This document shows positions 24,701 to 33,553 of a stretch of 49,678 nucleotides of DNA, one piece after another; the stretch's first letter is position 1; every line of letters begins with the position of its first letter. The DNA lies in assembly GCA_019634245.1 (NCBI GenBank), contig JAHQVR010000071.1, positions 1-49,678 on the forward strand, written 5' to 3'. The translations under genes were made by a program, and so were the position numbers. The notes below the pieces were generated by a model. It saw only the letters and a list, made by a program, of their open reading frames with translations, ran no database searches and was not told the origin of the DNA. This DNA comes from Gammaproteobacteria bacterium (lineage in GTDB: Bacteria > Pseudomonadota > Gammaproteobacteria > Granulosicoccales > Granulosicoccaceae).

Positions 24701-25486
24701 AATGGTGAAAAGGACAGCGGCGAGGGCAAGGCGATAGAGCATGAAAATGAAGAAGCCGATACGCTTTACCAGGGCCATAAGCAATGCAATGGCTGCGAGT
24801 GCTGCGAAGAAAGTTAACACGGCGGCGTACAGCGCATCGGCTGGTATGGGTTGATTGAGCTGAATGAGTTCCAATGCGGTAAAAGCGCCTGCGGCAGCGA
24901 TGGCGGGTATTCCCAGCAGAAAGGAAAAGCGAGCGGCTTCTGCGCGTTCGAAACCTAGAAAACGTGCCGCTGTCATAGTAATACCTGACCGAGACGTCCC
25001 CGGTATCAATGCCAGGGCTTGGGCAAATCCGATAACCAGCGCGGGGCTCAACGTCATATCCTCCATGACTTTTAAACGCTTTCCGACTACATCAGCAACA
25101 TATAAAAGAATGCCAAAAATGACCGCATTCCAAGCCACGATTTGAACACCGCGTATGGAGTCAAGAACACCGCTAAGTTTTAAATAAGCACCAAATGCTA
25201 GCGCAGGAATCGTCGCCACAGCGATGTACATGGCCATACGCGAATTATCTGTTTTCTTGCCTGTGAGAAGATCGCCAGTGCCGCGTAGAAGATTGAGAAA
25301 ATCCTTCCAAAAGTAAACAATAACGGCGAACAAGGAACCCACATGAACCATGACATCAGTCACGATTCCTTGATCTTCCCAATCGGTGAAAGCCGGAATG
25401 AGGATCAGGTGTCCGGAGGACGAAACTGGTAGAAATTCGGTTAAGCCCTGAACAATCGCCAGGACAATTATTTGTTCGATACTCAT
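24683..25486 (-). CDS. uppP: Undecaprenyl-diphosphatase (UppP/BacA)
   Basis: A 267-aa multi-pass membrane enzyme that recycles the cell-wall lipid carrier undecaprenyl pyrophosphate. Conserved segments are 'GLTEFLPVSSSGHLIL' near the N-terminus (Glu and Ser/His of the active site) and 'ALIPGTSRSGITMTAARFLGFERAEAARFSFLLGIPAI' in the middle. Overexpression gives bacitracin resistance in other bacteria. The last residues 'GVGPS' and the stop are encoded by a copy of the GGGTCGGACC repeat, so the natural C-terminus has been replaced or trimmed there. The change lies beyond the conserved core. Confidence 0.95.
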   Translation of the reverse strand: MSIEQIIVLAIVQGLTEFLPVSSSGHLILIPAFTDWEDQGIVTDVMVHVGSLFAVIVYFWKDFLNLLRGTGDLLTGKKTDNSRMAMYIAVATIPALAFGAYLKLSGVLDSIRGVQIVAWNAVIFGILLYVADVVGKRLKVMEDMTLSPALVIGFAQALALIPGTSRSGITMTAARFLGFERAEAARFSFLLGIPAIAAAGAFTALELIQLNQPIPADALYAAVLTFFAALAAIALLMALVKRIGFFIFMLYRLALAAVLFTIGVGPS

Positions 25487-25657
25487 AAGTATTGGGTCTG
25501 TCTCAATCCGTAAAATGTGATCGGTGGGCAGAGGCCGATTAAACGCGATCAGAGGCGGCGTTAATTGGCTTCATATACACAGGGAAACTGTAGTGCAGAT
25601 ACGGCGATCTGCTCTCCGGTGGTCTATTCTAACGAACAAATATATACGAGTAGTGCT

Positions 25658-26782
25658 ATGAAAAGCTTGAATTGGGGTCTAGTCGGCGGTGGAAAAGGCA
25701 GCCAAATTGGGGATGCTCACAGAATAGGGGCTGCCATGGATGGTTGTTTTAAATTATCTGCTGGCGCTTTGGATATAGATCCTAAGAAAGGGCGTAAATT
25801 TGCCCTTGAAAATGGTATCGAGAAGGATCGGGCCTATGCAGACTGGCGTGAGATGTTGGAATCGGAGAGTGACCGTGAAGACGGTATTGAACTGGTTACT
25901 GTGGCGACGCCGAATTCCACACATTTTGAAATCACTGAGGCGTTTTTAAACGCAGGCATTCATGTGCTGTGTGAAAAACCTCTCACAATGACATCCACAG
26001 AAGCGCTCAAACTGCAGCGGTTAGCCCGCCGAAAAAAATTGTTGTTGGCGGTCAATTTCGGTTACACCGGATACCCGATGGTTCGCCAAATGCGTGCGAT
26101 GGTGCGCTCGGGCAAATTAGGTAAGATCCGACTGGCCTTTGCTCAATTTGCTCACGGTCACCATTCAGACGCAGCAGATATGGACAATCCGCGTGTACGC
26201 TGGCGCTATGACCCTAAACTCGCTGGATCTTCATCGGTTCTAGCAGATTGCGGTATCCATGCGCTGCAGATGGCGAGCTTCATTTTAGATCAGAAAGCCA
26301 ATCAGCTTTCTGCGGATTTTCTCTCGGGAGTAAAGGGGAGAAAGCTTGAAGATGATGCGGCGCTACAGATCGAAATGAGTGGTGGCACTGCATGTCGCTT
26401 ATGGACCAGTGCTATTGCGTTGGGGCATATGCATGGCTTAAGTATGGAAATTTTTGGAGAAAATGGTGGTTTGCGCTGGCATCAGGAACAGCCGAACCAA
26501 CTCTACTTCACTCCTTTGAACAAACCCACTCAGATACTCGAACGAGGTGCGCCAGGGCTGCACGCCGACACAAAGGCTTCAACCAGAATCGCCGTGGCTC
26601 ACCCGGAGGGGATGTTAGAGGCCTTTGCTAATATCTACACTGATTTGCACGCTGCGATGGGCGGTAATCAAAAAGCGTTAGACAGATTGCCCATCGCAGA
26701 ATATGGCGTGGAGATGGTCAAGGTGGTAGAGGCAGCTGTTAAATCAGCCCATGCGAAAGGGCGTTGGACAAAAGTGGTCTAG
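25658..26782 (+). CDS. Gfo/Idh/MocA family oxidoreductase
   Basis: A 374-aa NAD(P)-dependent oxidoreductase. The N-terminal Rossmann fold starts 'LNWGLVGGGKGSQIGDAHR'. The family Lys lies in 'HVLCEKPLTMT' and the C-terminal domain has 'VLADCGIHALQMASFIL' with a likely catalytic Asp/His. The ATG at 25658 starts the Rossmann strand directly; a TTG 31 codons upstream would add an unrelated leader. The family acts on sugars, inositols and similar polyols, but the substrate cannot be read. It diverges from uppP and its stop codon overlaps that of the convergent esterase gene. Confidence 0.9.
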   Translation: MKSLNWGLVGGGKGSQIGDAHRIGAAMDGCFKLSAGALDIDPKKGRKFALENGIEKDRAYADWREMLESESDREDGIELVTVATPNSTHFEITEAFLNAGIHVLCEKPLTMTSTEALKLQRLARRKKLLLAVNFGYTGYPMVRQMRAMVRSGKLGKIRLAFAQFAHGHHSDAADMDNPRVRWRYDPKLAGSSSVLADCGIHALQMASFILDQKANQLSADFLSGVKGRKLEDDAALQIEMSGGTACRLWTSAIALGHMHGLSMEIFGENGGLRWHQEQPNQLYFTPLNKPTQILERGAPGLHADTKASTRIAVAHPEGMLEAFANIYTDLHAAMGGNQKALDRLPIAEYGVEMVKVVEAAVKSAHAKGRWTKVV

Positions 26783-27747
26783 GTCAGTGCCGAAATAGCA
26801 GCACAAATTCTGTTGAAGCTTAATAAAGCACGAGACGAACAGTGCCGGGCTCGCAGATACCCATGCACCAGACCTTGCTCACAAGTGAAATGTGCCGTGC
26901 CTCCGGCGTTGGTTATTCGATTACAATACGCTTTGCCATCATCTGCTAACGGATCGCACTGCGCAGAAAAACAGTGGGTGACTGGAAGGTTGGAAAAATC
27001 GGTGTCTTTTAAAGGTCTAATGCGGTAGTCACGACAATTCTTAGAGTGTCTTAGCGACTCGTAGTATTCAACATCGGAACGTGTGAGCATCGGAGCCTCG
27101 CAGTGTTCGAGAGCAGAGGCGCTATTTAATGACCCGCCGAGTCCGGGATAAATGAGCACCTGTCCAGCAAGCTGAGATTTCTCAGGGTCTATCCGATGGG
27201 TTATCTTCCTCCGCTTGTCAGTATGGGCGACCGCTGCACATAGATTAGCTCCAGCACTATCACCGCAAAGAATGATTTTGGCATGCCGTTGACAGGCGTG
27301 ATCAAAGGCATTAAGCGCATCTTCGTAGGCGGATAGAGCGGAGCTTTCAGGGAGTAATCGATAATCCGTAGACACGACCCTTAGATGAGTGCTATCGCAA
27401 ATATCGGCGCAAACGCTGTCGTGGCTGTCAAGATCGCCCACAACGAAACCACCGCCATGAAAGTACAAAACGACACAATCATCGTTGGTTTTGGAGCTTG
27501 TGTAGCATCGTTGCTTAACATACGCGATCTGACCATCAGCAGAGCGAGATTGCAGTGAACTCTCTGATGCATCGATACCTTTTGGGTAGCTTTCGGTGAA
27601 GGCTTGGCACATTTGGTTATAGACCCTCCGCTGATAGTCCACTGAGCCATCAACAGCGTCGGCCGGGTAGAACGATTCAGTCTTCTCTATAAAGGACCAG
27701 ATTTCAGCGTCAATCAGATCTCTATACCGAACCGGGTAGTTTGTCAT
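26779..27747 (-). CDS. Alpha/beta-hydrolase, HSL-type acetyl esterase
   Basis: A 322-aa serine esterase of the hormone-sensitive-lipase group. The oxyanion motif 'YFHGGGFVVGDLDSHD' and the nucleophile motif 'GDSAGAN' are clear; the catalytic Asp and His are near 'QCDPLADDG' and 'LVHGYL'. Start at 27747 (MTNYPVRY) is a choice; a frame with 23 more codons is open upstream and neither start has a good ribosome site. It hydrolyses short acyl esters, substrate unknown. It shares a CTAG stop overlap with the gene on the other strand. Confidence 0.88.
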   Translation of the reverse strand: MTNYPVRYRDLIDAEIWSFIEKTESFYPADAVDGSVDYQRRVYNQMCQAFTESYPKGIDASESSLQSRSADGQIAYVKQRCYTSSKTNDDCVVLYFHGGGFVVGDLDSHDSVCADICDSTHLRVVSTDYRLLPESSALSAYEDALNAFDHACQRHAKIILCGDSAGANLCAAVAHTDKRRKITHRIDPEKSQLAGQVLIYPGLGGSLNSASALEHCEAPMLTRSDVEYYESLRHSKNCRDYRIRPLKDTDFSNLPVTHCFSAQCDPLADDGKAYCNRITNAGGTAHFTCEQGLVHGYLRARHCSSRALLSFNRICAAISALT

Positions 27748-27838
27748 TGAGTGGTTTTCACGATCAGGTTTTATAGATCCACCTTTAGCATTGTGGTCAA
27801 CAGGACGAACCGGCAAACGGTCGACCTAGACTGCTGAA

Positions 27839-28765
27839 CTAGTCAATAGAAACGCGATATCCAACCCGTGGAAAATGGACAGCGACATCGCCACACAATT
27901 CGTTGCGGATATCCAGTGTTATGCTCTGCAGAGTGACACAACGCACTGTGCCGGTGACTGGTGATTCACCACTATCTCCCAGTGCCGCAACGGACACGCT
28001 CATGCCTGGTTTTATTCCCTGCGCATCATTTGATTCTGAAGTTCCAGGCGCTTCAGGAATGGTAGATTTGGCTAATTCCAAGGCCTCGGCACTGCTCATC
28101 TCGCTGGGTTGTCCGTGGCCAATGGCCTGCATATATTCGGTCCAGGTATTGATTGCAGGAAAATCTTCAAACAGAGAGTCTGCCTCCGGATAGCGGCCTT
28201 TGACAAACCAGACCACATACCAGGCCAGAAGATCACTCATACCCGCCTGGTCGCCATGAATAAACTTCTCGCCCTTTTTGAGTCGAGCTTCTAGCCAAGC
28301 CATTTGCGGTTTAAATTGAGCAACTATATGCGGTAAGTCATCAAACTCTTTTTTGAAGTCACCCGTTGGACCGAGGTACAAACGAGCCCTATCAGCTACC
28401 AACTCTGCGGGCAGCGAATCTGCTGCAGGGGCAAATGCCATTTTTACGCAGCATTCGAACAGGGCGGTATCGGTCCACCGGCTCAGCGCAAAGGGCAATC
28501 CAGAGTCGCCATCGGGAAACAAGCTGGGTGTGGGTTGTCGGCGCTCTAGTTCACGAAATATTAATTGTGTATCACAGTAAATATCTGCGCCAATCTGTAG
28601 TACCGGGATTCTGCGATAGCCGCCAGTCATAGCTAGCAACTCCGGTCGTTCAGGTAGTCGATTTTGTTCAACTGATCGCCAGGATAATTGCTTTAAGCCC
28701 AAGGCCGTTCGGATTTTCTCCGAAACAGGAGAGGGCGGATAGTGATGAAGAATCAATGGCGACAT
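27839..28765 (-). CDS. Glutathione S-transferase-like protein with extended C-terminus
   Basis: A 308-aa protein. The N-terminal thioredoxin-like GST domain reads 'LILHHYPPSPVSEKIRTALGLKQLSW' with 'GGYRRIPVLQIGADIYCDTQLIFREL'. A helical GST C-domain follows ('FIHGDQAGMSDLLAWYVVWF'). The last ~80 residues ('GMSVSVAALGDSGESPVTGTVR...') form an extra beta-rich segment not found in ordinary GSTs of ~210-230 aa. It lies 90 bp upstream of the esterase on the same strand. Glutathione conjugation or isomerisation is likely; the role of the tail is unknown. Confidence 0.86.
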   Translation of the reverse strand: MSPLILHHYPPSPVSEKIRTALGLKQLSWRSVEQNRLPERPELLAMTGGYRRIPVLQIGADIYCDTQLIFRELERRQPTPSLFPDGDSGLPFALSRWTDTALFECCVKMAFAPAADSLPAELVADRARLYLGPTGDFKKEFDDLPHIVAQFKPQMAWLEARLKKGEKFIHGDQAGMSDLLAWYVVWFVKGRYPEADSLFEDFPAINTWTEYMQAIGHGQPSEMSSAEALELAKSTIPEAPGTSESNDAQGIKPGMSVSVAALGDSGESPVTGTVRCVTLQSITLDIRNELCGDVAVHFPRVGYRVSID

Positions 28766-28882
28766 TGTCTGGCAGCCTGTTGTTAGAAATTGACAAGAAA
28801 CAAATGTTTACTCATTTTGAACCACGGAGGCCTGCCAAGGCAAGTTTTCCAGGATATGTTACGTAGCTTAACGTCGAGTGTG

Positions 28883-28911
28883 TGGACAGAGTTTGAGGCC
28901 ACGCTTATAGT
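28883..28911 (+). promoter_or_regulatory. Sigma-70 promoter of the LEA-like lipoprotein gene
   Basis: -35 TGGACA (28883-28888), a 17-bp spacer and -10 TATAGT (28906-28911) lie 45 bp before the GTG start at 28956. Both boxes are one base off consensus. Confidence 0.65.
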
Positions 28912-28955
28912 GACAAACATTTCTTAAGTTGTAGTTGTTAAAAGGAAATACCTTT

Positions 28956-29459
28956 GTGATTCGAATTAAACGGTGGAAACACTCCGCGGCAGGTGTCGCT
29001 GCAATCCTTATAGTTGCTTGTACTGGCACCGATGACCCACTCGCCACGATGTGTCAGGCTGTAGCCAAACAATTAACATCCAACGGTGTTGCTGAATGGG
29101 GGGCGATCGATCAATCAGATAACGATCGTATCCGAACCGTTAACGTGGCCTATACGTCCGTCACTAACCAGCCCGGCTCCATATCCTGCATATATAATAA
29201 AGATCAATCAGGAACAGTGGAAACTGCACCCACTAGAGTGTCGCTGAACGGGGCCAAAGTTGAGCAAAAGGTTCTGTTGACAGCTGGTGTAGCAGCCAGC
29301 AAAGAACTGCTGGCCGGAACCGCCAAAAACACCGCTGCTAAAACCACCGAGCTTGCCAAGGATGCGTCCAAGAAAGCCAGTGAGCTGGCAGGGCAAGCCG
29401 GTGATGTGGTTCAAGAGGTCGGACAATCTTTGCAACAGTTACAGCAGAACTCTCAGTAA
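28956..29459 (+). CDS. Small lipoprotein with Lys/Ala-rich C-terminal helix
   Basis: A 167-aa lipoprotein of unknown function. The GTG at 28956 is chosen for AGGA (28943-28946) at 9 nt. The signal ends in lipobox 'LIVAC'. A short globular region (~25-95) is followed by a helix made of Ala, Lys, Thr and Glu ('AASKELLAGTAKNTAAKTTELAKDASKKASELAGQAG'). The helix resembles LEA-type or apolipoprotein-like amphipathic repeats. Such helices can protect membranes or bind surfaces; this is inference. Confidence 0.72.
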   Translation: MIRIKRWKHSAAGVAAILIVACTGTDDPLATMCQAVAKQLTSNGVAEWGAIDQSDNDRIRTVNVAYTSVTNQPGSISCIYNKDQSGTVETAPTRVSLNGAKVEQKVLLTAGVAASKELLAGTAKNTAAKTTELAKDASKKASELAGQAGDVVQEVGQSLQQLQQNSQ

Positions 29460-29486
29460 ATGTGTAACTTTCTCTGAGTGTTATCG

Positions 29487-30233
29487 ATGAAGACTTGGTC
29501 TGCAGATATCTATTCGAATAACGCTGGGTTTGTACCAGCGTATGGGTCAGAAATTCTAAGCTGGCTAAAACCATTGCCTAACGAGACCATCTTGGATCTA
29601 GGTTGTGGTGATGGTGTCCTAACGAAAGATATAGTCGCCACCGGCGCTCAGGTTTTGGGGATTGATTCATCTGAAAATTTACTTGAAGCGGCCCGTGCTA
29701 AGGGATTGAATGTTCAGTTGATGAACGGGGAATCCATTACTCTTCCACAAACCTACGATGCGGTGTTCAGCAATGCGGCTTTGCACTGGATGACGCAACC
29801 AGATCGTGTGGCACGTGGCGTTTATAGCGTTTTGAAACCGGGTGGTCGCTTTGTTGCCGAGTTTGGTGGGGCTGGGAATGTAGCTGCGATCGTCACCGCT
29901 CTACTGGCGGCATTAGCAGAACTAAATATCGATGGCCGTGCTCGAATACCTTGGTATTTCCCTACTGTCAAAGAGCATCGTGATTTGTTACACAGTTGTG
30001 GCTTTGATGTTCGAGAGATGGTGTTAGTGCCACGCCCCACTCCTTTGCCGACAGGTCTGCGTGGATGGTTGAAGACCTTCGCCGATCCGTTTGTGGACGG
30101 ATTGGAGCAAGATCAAGTACAGCATATTTTGGACCGGGTGGTGTATCTGCTTGAACCCTCACTTATGGATACACAGGGTGAATGGCAAGCCGATTATGTG
30201 CGTCTGAGGTTCAGTGCCATCAGACCGGCTTAG
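29487..30233 (+). CDS. Class I SAM-dependent methyltransferase
   Basis: A 248-aa methyltransferase of the UbiE/trans-aconitate-methyltransferase type. SAM-binding motif I is 'ETILDLGCGDGVLTKDI' and the acidic residue at the end of strand 2 is in 'VLGIDSSENLL'. 'YDAVFSNAALHWM' is the typical motif IV region. The ATG at 29487 is preferred over the GTG three codons earlier. The methyl acceptor is not visible from sequence. Confidence 0.9.
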   Translation: MKTWSADIYSNNAGFVPAYGSEILSWLKPLPNETILDLGCGDGVLTKDIVATGAQVLGIDSSENLLEAARAKGLNVQLMNGESITLPQTYDAVFSNAALHWMTQPDRVARGVYSVLKPGGRFVAEFGGAGNVAAIVTALLAALAELNIDGRARIPWYFPTVKEHRDLLHSCGFDVREMVLVPRPTPLPTGLRGWLKTFADPFVDGLEQDQVQHILDRVVYLLEPSLMDTQGEWQADYVRLRFSAIRPA

Positions 30234-30317
30234 CGGTTCGTTGCACCAATACGGTACACTGCGAGTAACAGGTGCGAAAACGCTTCCTATTTATTTAATT
30301 CACAACTGGGGATTTCA

Positions 30318-31061
30318 ATGAGTTTAGTCGGAACGTTAGCCAAGGTGGCTGTGGGTGCGCTGGTCGCTAAGGGTGTGGGCGGTATGGTTAAGGGCAAAAT
30401 GGGCCAATCTGGCGGTGCCGGGGGGGCACTTGGTGGACTCGGTGAGTTACTGAGCGGACAAGGCGGTGCCGGAGGTTTGGGAAGTTTATTGGGTGGTGCC
30501 ACGGGTGGAAATCAGCAATCTGGTGGGGCTGGCGGGCTTGGTGGTTTGCTCGGTGGGCAAAGTAGCGCTGGCGGTTTGGGTGGTTTGCTCGAAAGCCTGG
30601 GTCAACAAGGTGGGCAGCAAGGCGGGGCGCCTGCTAGCGGAAGTTTGGGTGATTTACTCAATTCTGCACTGACTGGTGGACAACCTCCGCAACCTACACC
30701 ATCCCAAGAAGACCAGGCAAAGTTGCTGATTAAAGCGATGATATCGGCTGCGAAGTCCGATGGCAAAATTGATCAAGCAGAGCAACAGAAGATTGTTTCT
30801 CAGCTCGGGGACGATATTTCCGAAGAAGAGCGACAATTTGTTATCAGTGAAATGCAAGCGCCATTAGATGTTGATGGCCTGCTTCATGGAGTTCCTGAAG
30901 GCATGCAGCAACAGGTTTATATGATGTCCATCATGGGTATCGATCTCGATACCAAGGCGGAAGCAGATTATCTGGATGGGCTTAGGCAGCGATTGGGTAT
31001 GAACGAGCAGACTTGCAACGCCATTCATCAACAACTGGGTGTTCCTGTATTGTTTGGATAG
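30318..31061 (+). CDS. DUF533/TerB-like protein with Gly-rich N-terminus
   Basis: A 247-aa protein. Residues ~15-135 are a Gly/Gln/Leu-rich low-complexity region with repeats of 'GGAGGLGGLLGG' type. The C-terminal ~110 residues ('AKLLIKAMISAAKSDGKIDQAEQQKI...') are the DUF533 domain, related to TerB, seen in inner-membrane-associated YebE-like proteins. GGGGA precedes the ATG. YebE is a Cpx/stress-regulon member in E. coli, and a Cpx-like system lies elsewhere in this window; a link is inference only. Confidence 0.87.
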   Translation: MSLVGTLAKVAVGALVAKGVGGMVKGKMGQSGGAGGALGGLGELLSGQGGAGGLGSLLGGATGGNQQSGGAGGLGGLLGGQSSAGGLGGLLESLGQQGGQQGGAPASGSLGDLLNSALTGGQPPQPTPSQEDQAKLLIKAMISAAKSDGKIDQAEQQKIVSQLGDDISEEERQFVISEMQAPLDVDGLLHGVPEGMQQQVYMMSIMGIDLDTKAEADYLDGLRQRLGMNEQTCNAIHQQLGVPVLFG

Positions 31062-31071
31062 TTCATTTTTT

Positions 31072-32283
31072 ATGATCTTAAGTCACTGGGTTGCTCGGAG
31101 ATTCCGGGCAACTCTACCCTCGCTGATCATCTCTTTTTGTCTGGTCGTCTACCTAGCGTGTACTCACGCGATGGCCTCTGAAACGATTGAAGATTCCTTT
31201 CCTGAAGTACGCAGTAACTTCGAAGAATATCGCTCTGATTTGCGAGATTATCTTATTCGAAGGGGTATGCCGCACAGAACGGCCGAAGATGTAGAGTTAA
31301 ACCTACCGTTTGATAAAATGGCCGACCCGAACGTGCCTTATCAGGGCAGGTTTCTTTTGCTTCATGGTTTGAATGACTCAGCCTATGTCTGGCAAGACTT
31401 CGCCAGTAGTTTGGTTACTCTCGGATTTGACGTGCGTACAATTTTGTTCAAAGGGCATGGCTCCACACCTAAGGATATGCTCCGGGTATCTAGTGACCAC
31501 TGGTTGAAAGAATCTCGTCGTCAATTGGATTTGTGGTGGGACAACAACAGTCCGATGTACATCGGAGGGTTCTCAATGGGGGCTGTGATTGCCTCATTGC
31601 TCGCTTTGGAAAAACCCAAGCTAGCTGGTCTGTTGTTAGTCTCTCCGGCGTTTCATAGCAAACTCAACAAATATCTGCGCTGGTCCGGCGTGTCCAAAAA
31701 ATTTAAGCCCTGGGTGTTTGGGGGGATGATATGGGAAGATAATCCGATTAAATACAATTCGATACCCGTTAATTCTGGATATCAATACTATCGACTAACA
31801 GAAAAAAAAAGCTGGCGAAGAAATAAAATATCGGTGCCCACCCTAGTAATCGCTTCGTTGGATGATTCTGTCGTCGATCACAACTACAGTCGAAAATTAT
31901 TCAAGCGGCGATTTGTTCATCCCAACAATAGATTGGTGTTGTATGGCAACGAGGAGATTGTGCAGTTCAGTGAACAGGAGATAAATCGACCTTCAAGATT
32001 TCCTCAACTACGAGTGCTGAATCAGTCTCATCTGGGACTGATGTATAAACCAAACAATCCATTATTTGGAAGAAACGGTACCGTACTTGTTTGCAATGGC
32101 AACGAATACCCAATATTTATGGCTTGCATGAGAGCAACAGGGCATTGGTATGGAGCGCAGCATGCAGTGTCTCCGGATGGTGTGCCAGTGGCGCGTACCA
32201 CTTACAATGCTGATTGGGCATTTGTAGAAGAACAAATACAATCTACTTTTATGAGCACTAGACCGTCAAATTCTAGTGAATGA
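31072..32283 (+). CDS. Exported alpha/beta-hydrolase (serine hydrolase)
   Basis: A 403-aa exported hydrolase. An N-terminal hydrophobic signal sequence ends near 'THAMA' (residue ~35). The alpha/beta-hydrolase core starts 'GRFLLLHGLNDSAYVW'. The nucleophile elbow is 'YIGGFSMGAVIA'. An Asp lies in 'IASLDDSVVDH' and a His in 'VLNQSHLGL'. A lipase or esterase acting in the periplasm or outer membrane is likely. The ATG at 31072 lacks a clear ribosome site. It starts 10 bp after the DUF533 gene ends and may be coupled to it. Confidence 0.85.
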   Translation: MILSHWVARRFRATLPSLIISFCLVVYLACTHAMASETIEDSFPEVRSNFEEYRSDLRDYLIRRGMPHRTAEDVELNLPFDKMADPNVPYQGRFLLLHGLNDSAYVWQDFASSLVTLGFDVRTILFKGHGSTPKDMLRVSSDHWLKESRRQLDLWWDNNSPMYIGGFSMGAVIASLLALEKPKLAGLLLVSPAFHSKLNKYLRWSGVSKKFKPWVFGGMIWEDNPIKYNSIPVNSGYQYYRLTEKKSWRRNKISVPTLVIASLDDSVVDHNYSRKLFKRRFVHPNNRLVLYGNEEIVQFSEQEINRPSRFPQLRVLNQSHLGLMYKPNNPLFGRNGTVLVCNGNEYPIFMACMRATGHWYGAQHAVSPDGVPVARTTYNADWAFVEEQIQSTFMSTRPSNSSE

Positions 32284-32296
32284 ACCTAGGCGGAAT

Positions 32297-32689
32297 TTAT
32301 TTAGGTAGATTAGATAACATTTCTCTAAGCAATATCCAAAATCGTTCTTTACCGGGATAACCCCGCAAACGGCCATATTCAACATTATCTTCAAACAATA
32401 CAAATGTCGGTGTAAGACGATCTTTGGGAATATTAGATAAATCTAAAGGCCAATCGTTTTTTAGATTTAGGCGTCGTAAGGGTGCCAATTTGCCTTCGTC
32501 TGATTCGACATAGCTAGGCAAAATTTCCTTGTTGAATACCATACAAAAATGACATCGGTCTTGCTCGATCATGATCAGCTCCGCCGCGATCACGAATTTT
32601 TGCGGAACCAAAAGACAGCTTAATAGCATGACCAAGCGTAGGATTGGAACTGAACGCAGGGGCCATTGATAGATGCATGGAAGTTGCAT
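32297..32689 (-). CDS. Exported thioredoxin-like protein
   Basis: A ~130-aa small protein with an N-terminal hydrophobic export signal ('RLVMLLSCLLVPQKFVIAAE') followed by a short thioredoxin-like fold. The CxxC pair is 'RCHFC', and a 'LTPTFVLFEDN' segment holds the cis-Pro-like motif. It fits single-domain periplasmic thiol-disulfide proteins. The start is uncertain: the same frame is open to a GTG at 32767, and neither start has a good ribosome site. Confidence 0.7.
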   Translation of the reverse strand: MQLPCIYQWPLRSVPILRLVMLLSCLLVPQKFVIAAELIMIEQDRCHFCMVFNKEILPSYVESDEGKLAPLRRLNLKNDWPLDLSNIPKDRLTPTFVLFEDNVEYGRLRGYPGKERFWILLREMLSNLPK

Positions 32690-32840
32690 GTGACGCATTT
32701 TGTGGTGTGTTAGAAATCGTCTGCCGATTGGTGCAAAGGTAATGATAGCCGGTTGGCTCAATCTCACTGTGTAAGAGTCGCTAGCGAGCGGTTAAGTTCC
32801 TCAATACGATAAAGAGTAAGCAACTCTTTGGCCACGATGC

Positions 32841-33338
32841 CTAGTGGGTGGGATATTGACTCACCTGTCCATGGCCGGCTAGAACAGCATCAAAGGTTGC
32901 CAGAGAGTCCTGCCACCAGTGAGTAAATGTGGGTAGAAAAATAGGGGCTATCTCGCTGCGGGCAGCAGCCAATTCGGGGGCTATAGATCCCCAGCCCTTG
33001 TGCAATACACTGACTCGAGTCATATCGCCCATAGCTGTGAAAATTACCTGTACCACTGTTTCAACCCCGAAATCGAACCGCTCTTGTCTCCAGGTAAACA
33101 CTAGCTCCCGACCTGGTTCCCAAACCAAAATGTCACCGATTGGAAAAAAGCTACCATCTGCGTATTTTTCAACAAATTGACCCGGTGTCCCTTCGAGAAA
33201 TTTTAATTTGCCAGGGCCTTTGGATGAAAATTCAAAGCAATCGTTCGGAAGCCACCAGGCCTGTGGATTTTCGGTGAACAGACGAAAGGCCAGATCCGCT
33301 GATGCTTGGACCTTTACCCCAACGAGGATGGTGCTCAT
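32841..33338 (-). CDS. SRPBCC/AHSA1-domain protein
   Basis: A 165-aa START-like (Bet v1 fold) protein. 'VGVKVQASADLAFRLFTENPQAWW' at the N-terminus and 'WEPGRELVFTWR' in the middle are the AHSA1 pattern; 'HKGWGSI' near the end is also usual. These proteins bind small hydrophobic ligands or modulate Hsp90 activity. No partner nearby, such as an ArsR regulator, gives a more exact role. Confidence 0.85.
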   Translation of the reverse strand: MSTILVGVKVQASADLAFRLFTENPQAWWLPNDCFEFSSKGPGKLKFLEGTPGQFVEKYADGSFFPIGDILVWEPGRELVFTWRQERFDFGVETVVQVIFTAMGDMTRVSVLHKGWGSIAPELAAARSEIAPIFLPTFTHWWQDSLATFDAVLAGHGQVSQYPTH

Positions 33339-33553
33339 GACGGTTCTCTGTGCTACTGGTTTCGGCTTGCTTCAGACACGCTAAGAGATTCGGATTCATT
33401 TATCCGTGTTTTTCGTCAAGTTATTGAAATAAATAAATAAAAAGCAGTGAGAATTGGTTCGAATCGAGTTAGAGCACGGATCTTGCAATTTAAGGGTACT
33501 GCTACTGGTTGCGTTTTCGATGTCTATTGTGTTTCTAGATGGGGTTGGGTGAT

